Assembly: GCA_003153055.1 (NCBI GenBank)
Contig: PMBV01000068.1
Location: 11,740-27,177 of the forward strand
DNA: 15,438 bases
Direction: 5' to 3'
From: Myxococcales bacterium
Lineage (GTDB): Bacteria > Myxococcota > Myxococcia > Myxococcales > Myxococcaceae
Of this stretch, positions 1-7,581 are shown one piece after another (position 1 is the first letter of the stretch; every line of letters starts with the position of its first letter). The position numbers and the translations under genes are program-made. The notes under the pieces are model-generated. The model did not search any database and was not told where the DNA came from. It saw nothing but the letters and a program-made list of their open reading frames with translations.

Positions 1-112
1 ACCGTGATGACACGCTCGGAGACCTCCTCCTCGGTCGACCGTGTTTCTGCGACGGCCCAGTGAGCCAGCTCCGGATCCTTGGAGCGGAGTTTGGGGGAGG
101 CGACGTCGCTTG

Positions 113-1570
113 CTACTTGAGCGTCACGGTGATGGGGGTCGATGACGCGGAGTCGACGGCTCCGCAGCTGTAGGTCGTCACTGTGAGCGCGTGTGCCGAG
201 GCCGTCTCGGCACCCGTGTTCCAGGGTACCGCCCAGATGTCGGTGTACCAGGCACTTGGATACCCGCTGAAGACGACTCGGTCGTCCACCTCGAGAACCG
301 AGAACTGACCGCACGAACCGCTGCCGGGAAGCTTGAAGGTGACCCACAACGAGTCGTACCAGCTGCGCGTCACCTCGGAGCCATTCGCCAGGGAGGTGAT
401 GGTCGGCTTGTACGCGGTGCTGGGCCACGAATAGCACACCTGAACCTTCTGACTGGTCGTGTTGCCTGCCTGGTCCACGGCGGTGACCACCATGGTGTCA
501 GGGCAGCTTGCTGAAGGACACTGACAGGAGCCTGTGGAGCATTGGGCGGAGCTCGAGGTGCAACTCGCGCTCACCGTCGTCGTCCCCAGGGCGTCGGACG
601 CTTGGTATCTCACCACGGAGGTCGGGACGATCGCGCCACCGTCAGCGACCGCGACCCCGGAATCGAGCGCCAGGACGGGCGGCGTGCGATCGATGCAGGT
701 CGACCCGCGGATGCTCCTCGTGCTGACATGGTTGGCGGCGTCGCGCGCCTCGGCACGAAACACGAGCTCGAGTGGCCCCTCCGGAGCCCCGGCCGCCGAC
801 CAAAGTGCCTGATACGGGGCAGAGAAGTCCGCCCCCAGCGATTTCTCGCCCTGGAAAAATTCCACCGCCGAGACGCCGATGTCGTCCTCCGCGATGGCCT
901 GGAGGCCGATGCCACCGCTCCTGATGAAGGGAGGAAACGTCGCCGAGACCTGCACTCGTGGCCAGTTGTCACAGGCTCCCCCGTTCGACACGGTGACCCT
1001 CACGGTGTTCGACGTCTGTTTCCCGGCCTCGTCGCGAATGGTCGCAAGCAAGGAGTGAACGCCGTTGGGCGTCTGCGTCGTGTCCCACGTCCACGAGAAG
1101 GGCGCCGAGCTCTTCTGTCCTATGGGCGCCCCATCCAACCAGAAGGCGACATAGGCGACTCCGGCGTCGAGACCGCCAACGGTTACGTCGGCGCTGAGGT
1201 CGAGCTGCCCGCAGACGGTCGTTCCGGCGATTGGGTAGACAAGAAAGGAATTGAACCCTGCGTCTGGGGAAATGCCGGCATCGCCTCTCCCTCCGTCGGT
1301 TGCTTCTCCTCCGCCGACGCCTCCTCCACTCCCATTCACTCCACCACCGCCGCCTGCTCCACCGCCGCCACTGCCGCTCGGCCCGAGACAGGCACAGGCC
1401 TCGAAGATGCCGTCGTTGTTGCAGACCTGCGCTCCCGTGCCTCCATTGACGCAAGCGCAGGACTCCGACGCACCGGAGATGCAGCGCGGCTGGCTCGAGC
1501 AGCCCTGGGCGAACACAAGACACGTCAGGGCCCAAAGGACAACCAAGGGGCGGGGCAGGATTTCGCGCAT
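113..1570 (-). CDS. Ig-like repeat lipoprotein with Gly-rich linker
   Basis: A 485-aa exported protein, probably anchored by lipid at the cell surface or in the periplasm; its ligand is unknown. The ATG at 1570 is preferred over a GTG at 1600. It places a basic residue pair and a hydrophobic stretch (residues 9-21) directly before Cys24 (AQGC), a loose lipobox, and the GTG lacks a ribosome site. Residues 30-61 hold a Cys-rich segment (CISGASESCAC, then AQVC and ACAC) of a kind common at the head of myxobacterial lipoproteins. Residues 64-88 are almost pure Gly/Ser. Then come about four beta-sandwich units: about 105-195 and 205-292, both with the 'WLDG/FFQG ... SAPY/SAPF ... W' pattern of bacterial Ig-like (Big_9-type) domains, and 296-380 and 385-484, which are more diverged. 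It lies 112 bp downstream of the barrel gene on the same strand, so co-transcription is possible. The fold call is by pattern only. Confidence 0.8.
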   Translation of the reverse strand: MREILPRPLVVLWALTCLVFAQGCSSQPRCISGASESCACVNGGTGAQVCNNDGIFEACACLGPSGSGGGGAGGGGGVNGSGGGVGGGEATDGGRGDAGISPDAGFNSFLVYPIAGTTVCGQLDLSADVTVGGLDAGVAYVAFWLDGAPIGQKSSAPFSWTWDTTQTPNGVHSLLATIRDEAGKQTSNTVRVTVSNGGACDNWPRVQVSATFPPFIRSGGIGLQAIAEDDIGVSAVEFFQGEKSLGADFSAPYQALWSAAGAPEGPLELVFRAEARDAANHVSTRSIRGSTCIDRTPPVLALDSGVAVADGGAIVPTSVVRYQASDALGTTTVSASCTSSSAQCSTGSCQCPSASCPDTMVVTAVDQAGNTTSQKVQVCYSWPSTAYKPTITSLANGSEVTRSWYDSLWVTFKLPGSGSCGQFSVLEVDDRVVFSGYPSAWYTDIWAVPWNTGAETASAHALTVTTYSCGAVDSASSTPITVTLK

Positions 1571-1641
1571 CACGTCGCGCCTAGCATGCCTGTGCAGCAC
1601 GAGAGAAGCTTGATCGCATCGGCTTGGAGAGCCGCGGCGGT

Positions 1642-1664
1642 GGGCGTCACCCGACGGGACGCCC
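1642..1664. terminator. GC-rich dyad between barrel and lipoprotein genes
   Basis: GGGCGTC (1642-1648) and GACGCCC (1658-1664) form a perfect 7-bp stem with a 9-nt loop, starting 18 bp past the stop of the upstream barrel gene. There is no T-tract, so it is either a weak or factor-assisted terminator, or an mRNA-stabilising hairpin that sets different levels for the two genes. Confidence 0.4.
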
Positions 1665-1682
1665 TCGCCTCCTCTATGAGGG

Positions 1683-2375
1683 TCAGAAGGCCAGGCGAAG
1701 CTCGAGGCGCGGGGCCAGCCGAAGCCCGACGCCGAAGCCCGACAAGATGTCGCTGCTCATATTGACGTAGTCGACCTTGCTCCGCGCGTAAGACGCGTAG
1801 AGGACCGGCGTCGAAATACGCACGAACAGTCCTGGTACCAGCTTCCGCTCGACGACCAACCCGCCCGAGACGCCCAGGCTCCATTGTGATTGTCCAAGAA
1901 ACTGAGAAGAAAGTCCGCTCGAGATGGTGTTCACCGAGTCCGAGAGTGAACCGTTCACCAACGCGAGCACCGAGACGTCCACCACCGCATCCGGCGCGGT
2001 GAGCAGGTACCGGAGACCGATGTCGGCGGCAAGCGATCGCTGACGGGTGTTGCCAGTCGAGCCCGACTCAAACTGGCTCGACTGATACGTCCCCGAGAGA
2101 TCGAGCACCAGGAAGCTGCGTGGTCCCCGCTGATGTTCAAGGAAAGCCGACGCTCCAGGCCCGAGAGTGGCCAGGCTCGTGAGTGAGCTGAGCGACGACA
2201 TCCCGATCTGACCGAACGTCAGCCCCGCGCCGATGGACCACGTAGGCTCGCGCGTGGCGGCAGGTGGCTGCGCTGCTTGGGGGCTGGGGTTCTCAGATGG
2301 TGGCTCAGCGGCTGACGGTGATGGGTCGGTGGCAGTCAGAAGCAACGACAGTGCGGCAGTGACAGACAACAGCAT
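1683..2375 (-). CDS. putative outer-membrane beta-barrel protein
   Basis: A 230-aa exported protein. The ATG at 2375 is chosen over a GTG at 2408 because AGAGGGGA, a good ribosome site, lies just upstream, and because the protein then opens with a short signal peptide (MLLSVTAALSLLL). Residues 18-44 are a Pro/Ser/Ala-rich linker. From residue 46 the sequence alternates polar and hydrophobic residues in amphipathic strands (WSIGAGLTFG, RSFLVLDLSGTYQ, LAADIGLRYLL, WSLGVSGGLVVERK, LFVRISTPVLYASYA). The last strand ends in aromatic Phe (LELRLAF), the usual C-terminal signal for outer-membrane barrel assembly. The size would fit an 8- to 10-strand barrel. No specific family is recognised. A sigma-54 promoter candidate lies 36-51 bp upstream of the start, so expression is probably activator-dependent. 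Confidence 0.75.
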   Translation of the reverse strand: MLLSVTAALSLLLTATDPSPSAAEPPSENPSPQAAQPPAATREPTWSIGAGLTFGQIGMSSLSSLTSLATLGPGASAFLEHQRGPRSFLVLDLSGTYQSSQFESGSTGNTRQRSLAADIGLRYLLTAPDAVVDVSVLALVNGSLSDSVNTISSGLSSQFLGQSQWSLGVSGGLVVERKLVPGLFVRISTPVLYASYARSKVDYVNMSSDILSGFGVGLRLAPRLELRLAF

Positions 2376-2410
2376 TTCGGTCCCCTCTCTACGAGTGAGC
2401 CGGGCCACCG

Positions 2411-2426
2411 AGCAATCGGCGTGCCG
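2411..2426 (-). promoter_or_regulatory. sigma-54 (-24/-12) promoter for the barrel gene
   Basis: Read on the minus strand, 2426 to 2411 is CGGCACGCCGATTGCT. This matches the sigma-54 consensus TGGCACG-N4-TTGCW at every fixed position but the first, with the invariant GG and GC ten bases apart. If C2412 is -12, transcription starts near 2400. That leaves a 24-nt leader carrying the ribosome site of the barrel gene, a self-consistent geometry. Confidence 0.75.
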
Positions 2427-2433
2427 CAGCCCC

Positions 2434-2445
2434 CTCCTCGAGGAG
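2434..2445. promoter_or_regulatory. 12-bp palindrome upstream of the sigma-54 promoter
   Basis: CTCCTCGAGGAG is a perfect 12-bp palindrome. It lies about 8 bp upstream of the -24 element, on the side expected for a regulator or activator site. A second short palindrome, GCCAA-C-TTGGC, follows at 2460-2470. Function is inferred from position only. Confidence 0.35.
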
Positions 2446-2483
2446 AAGGCCGTCCATGGGCCAACTTGGCGGGTTTGAGAGTG

Positions 2484-2509
2484 GCCCTCGCTGACACATT
2501 GGCGAGGGC
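2484..2509. promoter_or_regulatory. 8-bp inverted repeat: activator site or terminator
   Basis: GCCCTCGC (2484-2491) and GCGAGGGC (2502-2509) are perfect inverted arms separated by 10 bp. They lie about 85-110 bp upstream of the predicted sigma-54 start, where enhancer-binding activators usually bind. They also lie just over 100 bp beyond the amidohydrolase stop, so the dyad could instead be a terminator, though no T-run follows on either strand. The rest of the 240-bp gap (2376-2615) shows no gene. Confidence 0.45.
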
Positions 2510-2615
2510 GTGGTGTTCAACGGAGCCGCTCGCCGGACATTGGCGCCATATCGTGTGCATGGCTGACAGCCGTGACATGGTGAGCCGTGCGTTCTCGGCT
2601 CCCCGCGCGGGCGCT

Positions 2616-4076
2616 CTACAAGTCCTTTGCGCTCGCCTCCAGCTCCTTGAGGACGGCGTCCCGACGCTCGGGGGAGATCCACTTCCCTTGCGCCACCACG
2701 GCGTGAATCTTCTTGGTATTCGAGATGGCCTCGAGTGGGTTGGCGTCGAGGATGACCAGGTCGGCGGCCTTGCCCTTCTCGACCGTGCCGGCCGAAGCCT
2801 CGAGGCCGAGGAACCGGGCTGGCTCGAGCGTGGCGGCCTGGAGCGCCTCCATCGGAGTGAGGCCGGCCTCGACGAGGAGCCCGAGCTCGTCGTGAAGGCT
2901 GAAGCCGTGGAATACCCAAGGGGTGATGGCGTCGGTCCCCGCCAGCACCTTCACTCCCGCGCGGTGCAGGGCTCCCACGAGTGCCAGCCGACGCGCGAAC
3001 AGCTCGCGGCGCTGTGCGTCCTCCTCCGGGGTGCGGCCGGCGAGGAAGATCCACTCGAGCTCTGCCTTCCACCCTTCGACCACCGAGACCGGGAAGTACT
3101 TGAGGCGTTCGTCGTCGGCCACCGCGACGTCGGCCGGCAGATCCAACAGTCTCAGTGTGGTGAGCGTCGGCACCTGCGCCGAGCCGTCACGCACGAGCGC
3201 CTGGTACAGCGCCGCCGCCTTCTCGGGTGAGTGCGTGCCCGCCGCGTCCCATTCGAGCGGCTCGACCTGGTGGAACCAACTGTTGTAGCCGCCGAACGGG
3301 CCGAGCTCGAGCTGGATTTGGTCGACCCGGGCTCGGAGCGCGCCTTCCTCGGACGAGGTGGCATACAGGAGGCCGAAGAGGTGCTCGAAGCTCGCCTGCC
3401 CAGCGGCGCTGGCCTCGGAGAGCGACACGGAGTCGGGGCAGTGGCCCGCGAACCGCATGCCCTCGATGCGCGCCTGGTCGGTGAGGCCGGCGTAGGCGTC
3501 TCGCGAGAGCCGGGAGTACACCTTGACGAAGTCGTAGCCCTGGCGCTTGGCGTCGCTCACCGCCGCCCGGGCGCCGGCCGCGTCGGTGACCGAGACGAAC
3601 GGCGCCGGGACGTTCTCCCACAGTGAGGGGGCGCCATCGATCATCGGGCTGCCGACCACCAGCCGGGGACCGAGGAGCTCGCCAGCGCGGATCTTCTCCT
3701 TCCACTGGAGGACGTAGGGCGCCCCGCTCATCTCGCGCACCGTCGTCACCCCGTTCACGACGAAGAGTGAGGGCGAGATGTTCTCCTGGTTGTGGGCGTG
3801 CATGTCGGCGAGGCCGGGGATGATGTATTCGCCGGTCAGGTCGAAGGTGGTGGTTCCCGGAGCGAGGGCGACCGTTTCGTCTCTCGCCACCTCGACCAGT
3901 CGATCGCCCTTCACCACCACCGTCATCCCGGGCTTGGGAGCGCTCCCGGTGCCGTCGATCACCGTGGCATGGATGAGCGCGTAGTCGGCGGGGATGGGCC
4001 TTCCTCCCCCACAGGCGAACATGGACAGGGTCAACCACGCGACAAGGGCGCTTCGGCGACGCAGGCGGTGAGCCAT
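2616..4076 (-). CDS. amidohydrolase-superfamily lipoprotein (imidazolonepropionase/prolidase-like)
   Basis: A 486-aa metal-dependent hydrolase, probably exported. The ATG at 4076 has GGAG 8 nt upstream and gives a signal peptide ending in Cys22 (LTLSMFAC). A longer in-frame extension to 4427 is rejected because it overlaps the upstream gene and does not resemble the family. The N-terminal beta domain (33-85) leads into the metal site: MHAHN (His93, His95), VKVY with Lys185 (the likely carboxylated bridging lysine), GHCP (His212), FEHLFG (His232) and AGTDA (Asp382). It closes with the family's GTVEKGKAADLVILDANPL segment (430-448). All expected ligands are present, so it should be active. Relatives hydrolyse cyclic amides or Xaa-Pro-type dipeptides; the substrate here is unknown. 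It is the second gene of a pair with the propeller protein, 100 bp downstream of it. Confidence 0.88.
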   Translation of the reverse strand: MAHRLRRRSALVAWLTLSMFACGGGRPIPADYALIHATVIDGTGSAPKPGMTVVVKGDRLVEVARDETVALAPGTTTFDLTGEYIIPGLADMHAHNQENISPSLFVVNGVTTVREMSGAPYVLQWKEKIRAGELLGPRLVVGSPMIDGAPSLWENVPAPFVSVTDAAGARAAVSDAKRQGYDFVKVYSRLSRDAYAGLTDQARIEGMRFAGHCPDSVSLSEASAAGQASFEHLFGLLYATSSEEGALRARVDQIQLELGPFGGYNSWFHQVEPLEWDAAGTHSPEKAAALYQALVRDGSAQVPTLTTLRLLDLPADVAVADDERLKYFPVSVVEGWKAELEWIFLAGRTPEEDAQRRELFARRLALVGALHRAGVKVLAGTDAITPWVFHGFSLHDELGLLVEAGLTPMEALQAATLEPARFLGLEASAGTVEKGKAADLVILDANPLEAISNTKKIHAVVAQGKWISPERRDAVLKELEASAKDL

Positions 4077-4176
4077 GGCTGGAGCTCCGAGGTGACTGAC
4101 GCCCCCGCTGGATGCGTAGGGCGGACGTGCCCAGACCTCACACCGGCGGGCGCTCCAGCTGTCACCCCGAGTGACG

Positions 4177-5166
4177 TCAGGGGCGGCGCCGGGCCCCGAC
4201 GCCGACCGGCACTCGCCAGACCTTCCCCCAGATGCTGCTGACGTAGAGGCTCGAGGAGTCCCAGCCGTTGCCTCCTCCGAACTGAACGCCCGAGACCCAG
4301 TCATCGAACTGAGCCAGGGCCACCGGCGAGCCCAGGGAGTTCCCCGCCCCGTCGAGGACCACCCGCCACAGCAGGTAGCGCCCCAGCGACGCATTGCTCT
4401 CGAGCACGTAGAGGTTCCCGCAGGCATCGAGGGTGACGCCGTCGAGGCGCGCGCCCGGCAGGGTGGCCACCACCATCGGTGAGCCCATGGGTGCCCCCGT
4501 CGCGGAGACGCTCAGACGCCGCAGGACCCCGCTGGTGCTCGAATAGAAGAGCTGGGCGCGCACCTCGTCATAGACCAGAGCGCCCACCGAGTCGGCCTCG
4601 GGTCCCACCACCAGCGAGGTGAAGACGTGGTCCGCCGTGACGCGGAAGAGCTGCGAGGTGGCGAAGTCGCTGACCCACGCGCTCCCGCTCGAGTCGACGT
4701 CCAGCCCGTTGGGGATGATGAAAGGCGGGAGCCCGGGGGGCATCTGGTCGGCGGTGAAGAACTCAGTCACCTGGCCGGCCCGGGTGACGCGGAGCACTCG
4801 CGCGACCAGCCCAGCCTCCACCGCTGGCTGGGTCACCAGGAAGGAGCCGTCCGGCGCCCGGCGCAGGCCCAGCGAGAGCGTGGAGAGTGCCGGGTCTCGA
4901 GAGATAACCTGGGTGGGCCCGACCGGTGGCACGGCGATCAACGCCTCTCCCTTCTTGGCGACCAAGAACCCGCGGGGATCGAACGTGAGCTCCTCGCTTT
5001 GGTACACCGACTCGGTCACCAGCCTCGGTGGCAGCGGTCCCGCGGGCAGGGTGGTGCAGCCTGAGCGACTCAGCAGTGCGCTCGCGGGAAGGGGCGAGTC
5101 GGCTTGGGCCAGGGCGGGTAGGGCGGCGAGCAGGGTGAGGGTCGTCAGCAGGGCGAGGCGAGGCAT
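4177..5166 (-). CDS. secreted beta-propeller (NHL/SMP-30-like) protein
   Basis: A 329-aa exported protein. The ATG at 5166 has GGAGG seven bases upstream and gives a clean signal peptide (LALLTTLTLLAALPALAQA, cleavage near residue 20-22). An in-frame start at 5223 would spoil it. The body carries repeated propeller-blade units: IPNGLDVDSSGSAWVSD (151-167), ALVYDEVRAQLFYSS (196-210), LDGVTLDACGNLYVLES (241-257) and the terminal SSLYVSSIWGKVWRVP (305-320). These resemble NHL/SMP-30/gluconolactonase-type six-bladed propellers, but I cannot identify catalytic metal ligands, so binding or lactonase roles are both open. Only two Cys (37, 249) are present. It is the first gene after the divergent LysR promoter and is probably co-transcribed with the amidohydrolase. 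The 100-bp gap between them (4077-4176) has a small dyad, GTCAC-N5-GTGAC at 4161-4175. Confidence 0.8.
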   Translation of the reverse strand: MPRLALLTTLTLLAALPALAQADSPLPASALLSRSGCTTLPAGPLPPRLVTESVYQSEELTFDPRGFLVAKKGEALIAVPPVGPTQVISRDPALSTLSLGLRRAPDGSFLVTQPAVEAGLVARVLRVTRAGQVTEFFTADQMPPGLPPFIIPNGLDVDSSGSAWVSDFATSQLFRVTADHVFTSLVVGPEADSVGALVYDEVRAQLFYSSTSGVLRRLSVSATGAPMGSPMVVATLPGARLDGVTLDACGNLYVLESNASLGRYLLWRVVLDGAGNSLGSPVALAQFDDWVSGVQFGGGNGWDSSSLYVSSIWGKVWRVPVGVGARRRP

Positions 5167-5211
5167 CGGGGGACCTCCGGGAATGGGTGATGCGGCTCGA
5201 ACGCCTCCCGG

Positions 5212-5237
5212 CGCCAATTCCATCAGCTAGATTGGCG
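5212..5237. promoter_or_regulatory. inverted repeat CGCCAAT-N12-ATTGGCG (operator candidate)
   Basis: CGCCAAT at 5212-5218 and ATTGGCG at 5231-5237 are perfect 7-bp arms separated by 12 bp, in the gap between the divergent propeller and LysR genes. This is the expected location for autoregulation and target control by a LysR-type protein. Confidence 0.55.
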
Positions 5238-5252
5238 TTATGCGGCCCATAA
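5238..5252. promoter_or_regulatory. T-N11-A dyad TTATG-N5-CATAA (LysR box candidate)
   Basis: TTATG (5238-5242) and CATAA (5248-5252) are perfect inverted arms. The sequence satisfies the T-N11-A rule for LysR-type boxes and directly abuts the dyad at 5212-5237. It covers an alternative LysR start at 5240, which supports the later start at 5267. Confidence 0.5.
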
Positions 5253-5266
5253 ACAGAGACTATGAC

Positions 5267-6187
5267 ATGGCACGCGACCTCGAGCTGACGCCGCTGAGGT
5301 ACCTCCTGGCCATCGCTTCCTCCGGCAGCCTCACCCGCGCCGCGCGTCGTCTCCGAGTCAGCCAGCCGGCCATCAGCGTGGCGATGCGAAAGCTCGAAAC
5401 TCGGCTCGGCACGTCGCTCCTCTTGCGCAGCCCGAAGGGGGTGGAGCTGACGCCCGCTGGAGTGGAGTTGGCGCACCGCGCAGAGGAGGTCTTCGGCGTG
5501 CTGGCCCGAGCCGAGGAGCACATCCGTGGGCTCCAGTCGGGTGACAGCGGGCGCTTCATCGTTGGCTGCTACCACTCCTTCGGCGCCTTCTTCCTTCCGG
5601 GGGTGCTCACCGGGCTCGCCCGCACCGCGCCGGGCATCGAGCTCTCACTCTGGGAGGGCACCGCCGACCAGGTGCGGGACGCGGTGGTGGACCGCACCGT
5701 GCATTTCGGGCTCATGGTCTCTCCCCGCCCACACCCGGAGCTGGTGCTGGTGAAGCTCTTCAAGGAGGTCGTGGGCGTCTTCGTTCCGGGACAGCTCGAC
5801 GGCCAGGAGCGCCTCGACTTTCTGGCTCGCGGGCCCCTGTTCCACGTCGAGCGCGTGCCCATCAGCCGCAAGGTCGTCGAGGCCCTCGGGAAGCAGGGGC
5901 TGTTGCCTCGGCGAGTGACGGCCTGCGGCGACCTCGAGCTCGCCAAGAGCCTGGCGCTCAACGGCGATGGCGCGGCGGTGCTCCCGTCGAGGGTGGCTCG
6001 CTACAACGCCGCGCCCGACGCGCTCCGCCTCGCCGACCCGTCGCTGCCCGTGGAGCTCGACACCGCCTACCTCGCGTACCGGGCCGACCTTCCGCGGACC
6101 CGGGCCGGGCTTCACCTCAAGGACGCGCTGGTCGCCCGGGGCAAGGAACTCCACCGCGCCGGGCTCCCGGAGTTCGGCCCAGGCTGA
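5267..6187 (+). CDS. LysR-type transcriptional regulator
   Basis: A DNA-binding transcription factor of 306 aa from the ATG at 5267. An in-frame ATG at 5240 would add nine residues, but it lies inside a candidate operator, and LysR proteins normally begin a few residues before the helix-turn-helix, as here (LELTPLRYLLAIASSGSL). The winged HTH spans about 5-63, with the recognition helix VSQPAISVAMRKLE (31-44) and the conserved LTPAG at 61-65. A linker helix (66-90) leads to the effector domain from about 95 (GRFIVGCYHSFGAFFLPGVL), a full-length substrate-binding-type module. Length and domain order are typical. It is transcribed away from the propeller/amidohydrolase pair, so those are the likely targets. 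The inducer cannot be guessed from sequence. Neither start has a strong ribosome site. Confidence 0.92.
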   Translation: MARDLELTPLRYLLAIASSGSLTRAARRLRVSQPAISVAMRKLETRLGTSLLLRSPKGVELTPAGVELAHRAEEVFGVLARAEEHIRGLQSGDSGRFIVGCYHSFGAFFLPGVLTGLARTAPGIELSLWEGTADQVRDAVVDRTVHFGLMVSPRPHPELVLVKLFKEVVGVFVPGQLDGQERLDFLARGPLFHVERVPISRKVVEALGKQGLLPRRVTACGDLELAKSLALNGDGAAVLPSRVARYNAAPDALRLADPSLPVELDTAYLAYRADLPRTRAGLHLKDALVARGKELHRAGLPEFGPG

Positions 6188-6188
6188 G

Positions 6189-7409
6189 CTACTTGTAGAA
6201 CGCGAGCACCGAGATGGTTCGCCCTCCACCGTACCCATCGGCCCATCCTGGATTGTTGCTCCACGTCACGGTGCCCAATCCTGCCTCCCACTGCATCGAC
6301 ACCGTGTGTGAGCCGGCCGACAGGTCAAGCGCGAGGCTCCCATGGAGGACCTCGTTGCAGTTGCTTGTGCAGAAGGGCTGCACATGGGAACCGCTCGGTC
6401 CTTGGGGGGTTCCGTCCACGGCCAAGCGAACAGCGAGAAATCCATCACCTGGTGCCGCGGCTGGCTCGACCGTGATGGAGTAGGTCGCCAGGATTGTCGC
6501 GGGCCGGTCGAGCTCGATCTTGAGAGTGCTGCCGTCGATGGTGACCCATTGGTTGGTCTCGGTGGTGGTTCCGACGATGGACACCATCGAGGTTGGTGCA
6601 GAGTAGAAGACACCCGCCAGCACACCGCCGCCTTTGATGGTACCGTTGACATCCAGCCGTGCAGCGGGGAGGAACGTCCCGAGTCCGACGTCGCCCTTCG
6701 CGTTCACAAGGAGCGCCGGGGGCGCGCCCGCGTCGCTGGTGCTGACCTGTGCCACCGGCCTCTGGATTTGATAAGTGGCATTTGCCTTGTTAGCAGGCCA
6801 GCTGCCGTCGACGGTCAGGGTGTAGGATGGTCCCTTGCCATCGACGCTCGCAACGCGATTGGTCGTGCCATCGATGGTGATCAGATCTCCAACGAGAACC
6901 TCGGCTGCGGAAGTGGCATCTGCCCCCGCGACCACGACCTGCACCTTGGAATCCCCGGCGAACACCGTGACGGTGCCCTTTCCGGCAGAAGCAGCCGGGC
7001 CGACCGCGTGAATGATGCCTCCACTTACGTTCTGCGCTGTCTGCGCGCTCAGCGCATAGGGCACTGCTCCGACCTGCTGGCGAGGGGAAAGGACGCTGCC
7101 ATTCACGGCAATCTCGAGATAGCGCTCCCCACCACTGAAGGCCGCGCCGATCTGTCCAGAGGAGGGGCAGATCGCTCCGGTTCCGAGCTGGACCGCATAG
7201 TAGCCATCGCTGAGGCCAATTCGCTGGTTCTCGCACCAAAGCGGCGTCGTGGTGTTGAGAGCCTCGAAGACCGCGAACCTGAGGTCCACCGTGCCCTGCA
7301 CGGGAGTGCCAGCGGCGTCCAACAGCCTGCCTTGATAGGCAATCGTCGCCGGCACCTGCCCCAAAGCCATAGAAGAAAGGAGGAGGCCAAAGAGAGTCGG
7401 AGTCTTCAT
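6189..7409 (-). CDS. exported fibre-like protein (tail-fibre/adhesin type)
   Basis: A 406-aa secreted protein with AAGGA just before the ATG at 7409. The signal peptide is residues 1-18 (LFGLLLSSMALGQ). Residues 20-126 form a domain recurrent in bacterial exported proteins: IAYQGRLLDAAGTPVQGTVDLRFAVFEA... to the Pro-rich VGAVPYALSAQTA end. A middle beta-rich region (130-220) is followed by VNAKGDVGLG and ARLDVNGTIKGGG (235-262), the repeat-like motif at the head of many trimeric phage-fibre and adhesin tips. The C-terminal domain (265-406) looks like a jelly roll and has a Cys346/Cys351 pair that may form a disulfide. No phage genes surround it, so a cell-surface or secreted fibre is more likely than a prophage part. 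It converges on the LysR gene with one base between the stops. Partner and ligand are unknown. Confidence 0.75.
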   Translation of the reverse strand: MKTPTLFGLLLSSMALGQVPATIAYQGRLLDAAGTPVQGTVDLRFAVFEALNTTTPLWCENQRIGLSDGYYAVQLGTGAICPSSGQIGAAFSGGERYLEIAVNGSVLSPRQQVGAVPYALSAQTAQNVSGGIIHAVGPAASAGKGTVTVFAGDSKVQVVVAGADATSAAEVLVGDLITIDGTTNRVASVDGKGPSYTLTVDGSWPANKANATYQIQRPVAQVSTSDAGAPPALLVNAKGDVGLGTFLPAARLDVNGTIKGGGVLAGVFYSAPTSMVSIVGTTTETNQWVTIDGSTLKIELDRPATILATYSITVEPAAAPGDGFLAVRLAVDGTPQGPSGSHVQPFCTSNCNEVLHGSLALDLSAGSHTVSMQWEAGLGTVTWSNNPGWADGYGGGRTISVLAFYK

Positions 7410-7581
7410 GGTTCCTTTCGCCGTGGAGCGGTCGCGGTGTGGGCCTGTATCTCCAATCTATGGATCGGGCAAGTGCTGCCTTCGTACACCTGCTGTCTTG
7501 AGAGCGTCATTGGAATTGGTGCTCCTATGACAGACGCACGCCCATCATCGCTGAGCTCGGCGTGGGCGCGCTCCCGCGTGG

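Noticed and set aside
1..112. Possible coding remnant in 1-112 (minus-strand frame with high third-position GC, and a plus-strand frame ending at 63)
   Set aside because: Neither frame has a start or a recognisable motif in the window; the segment is too short to call.
1251..1613. Pro-rich plus-strand open frame
   Set aside because: It is the complement of the Gly-rich linker of the lipoprotein, not an independent gene.
4077..4427. N-terminal extension of the amidohydrolase ORF
   Set aside because: It overlaps the propeller gene, is Arg/Ser/Gly-rich shadow sequence, and bypasses a good ribosome site and signal peptide at 4076.
6189..7409. Fibre-like protein as evidence for a prophage
   Set aside because: It has a signal peptide and no capsid, tail, lysis or integrase genes lie nearby.
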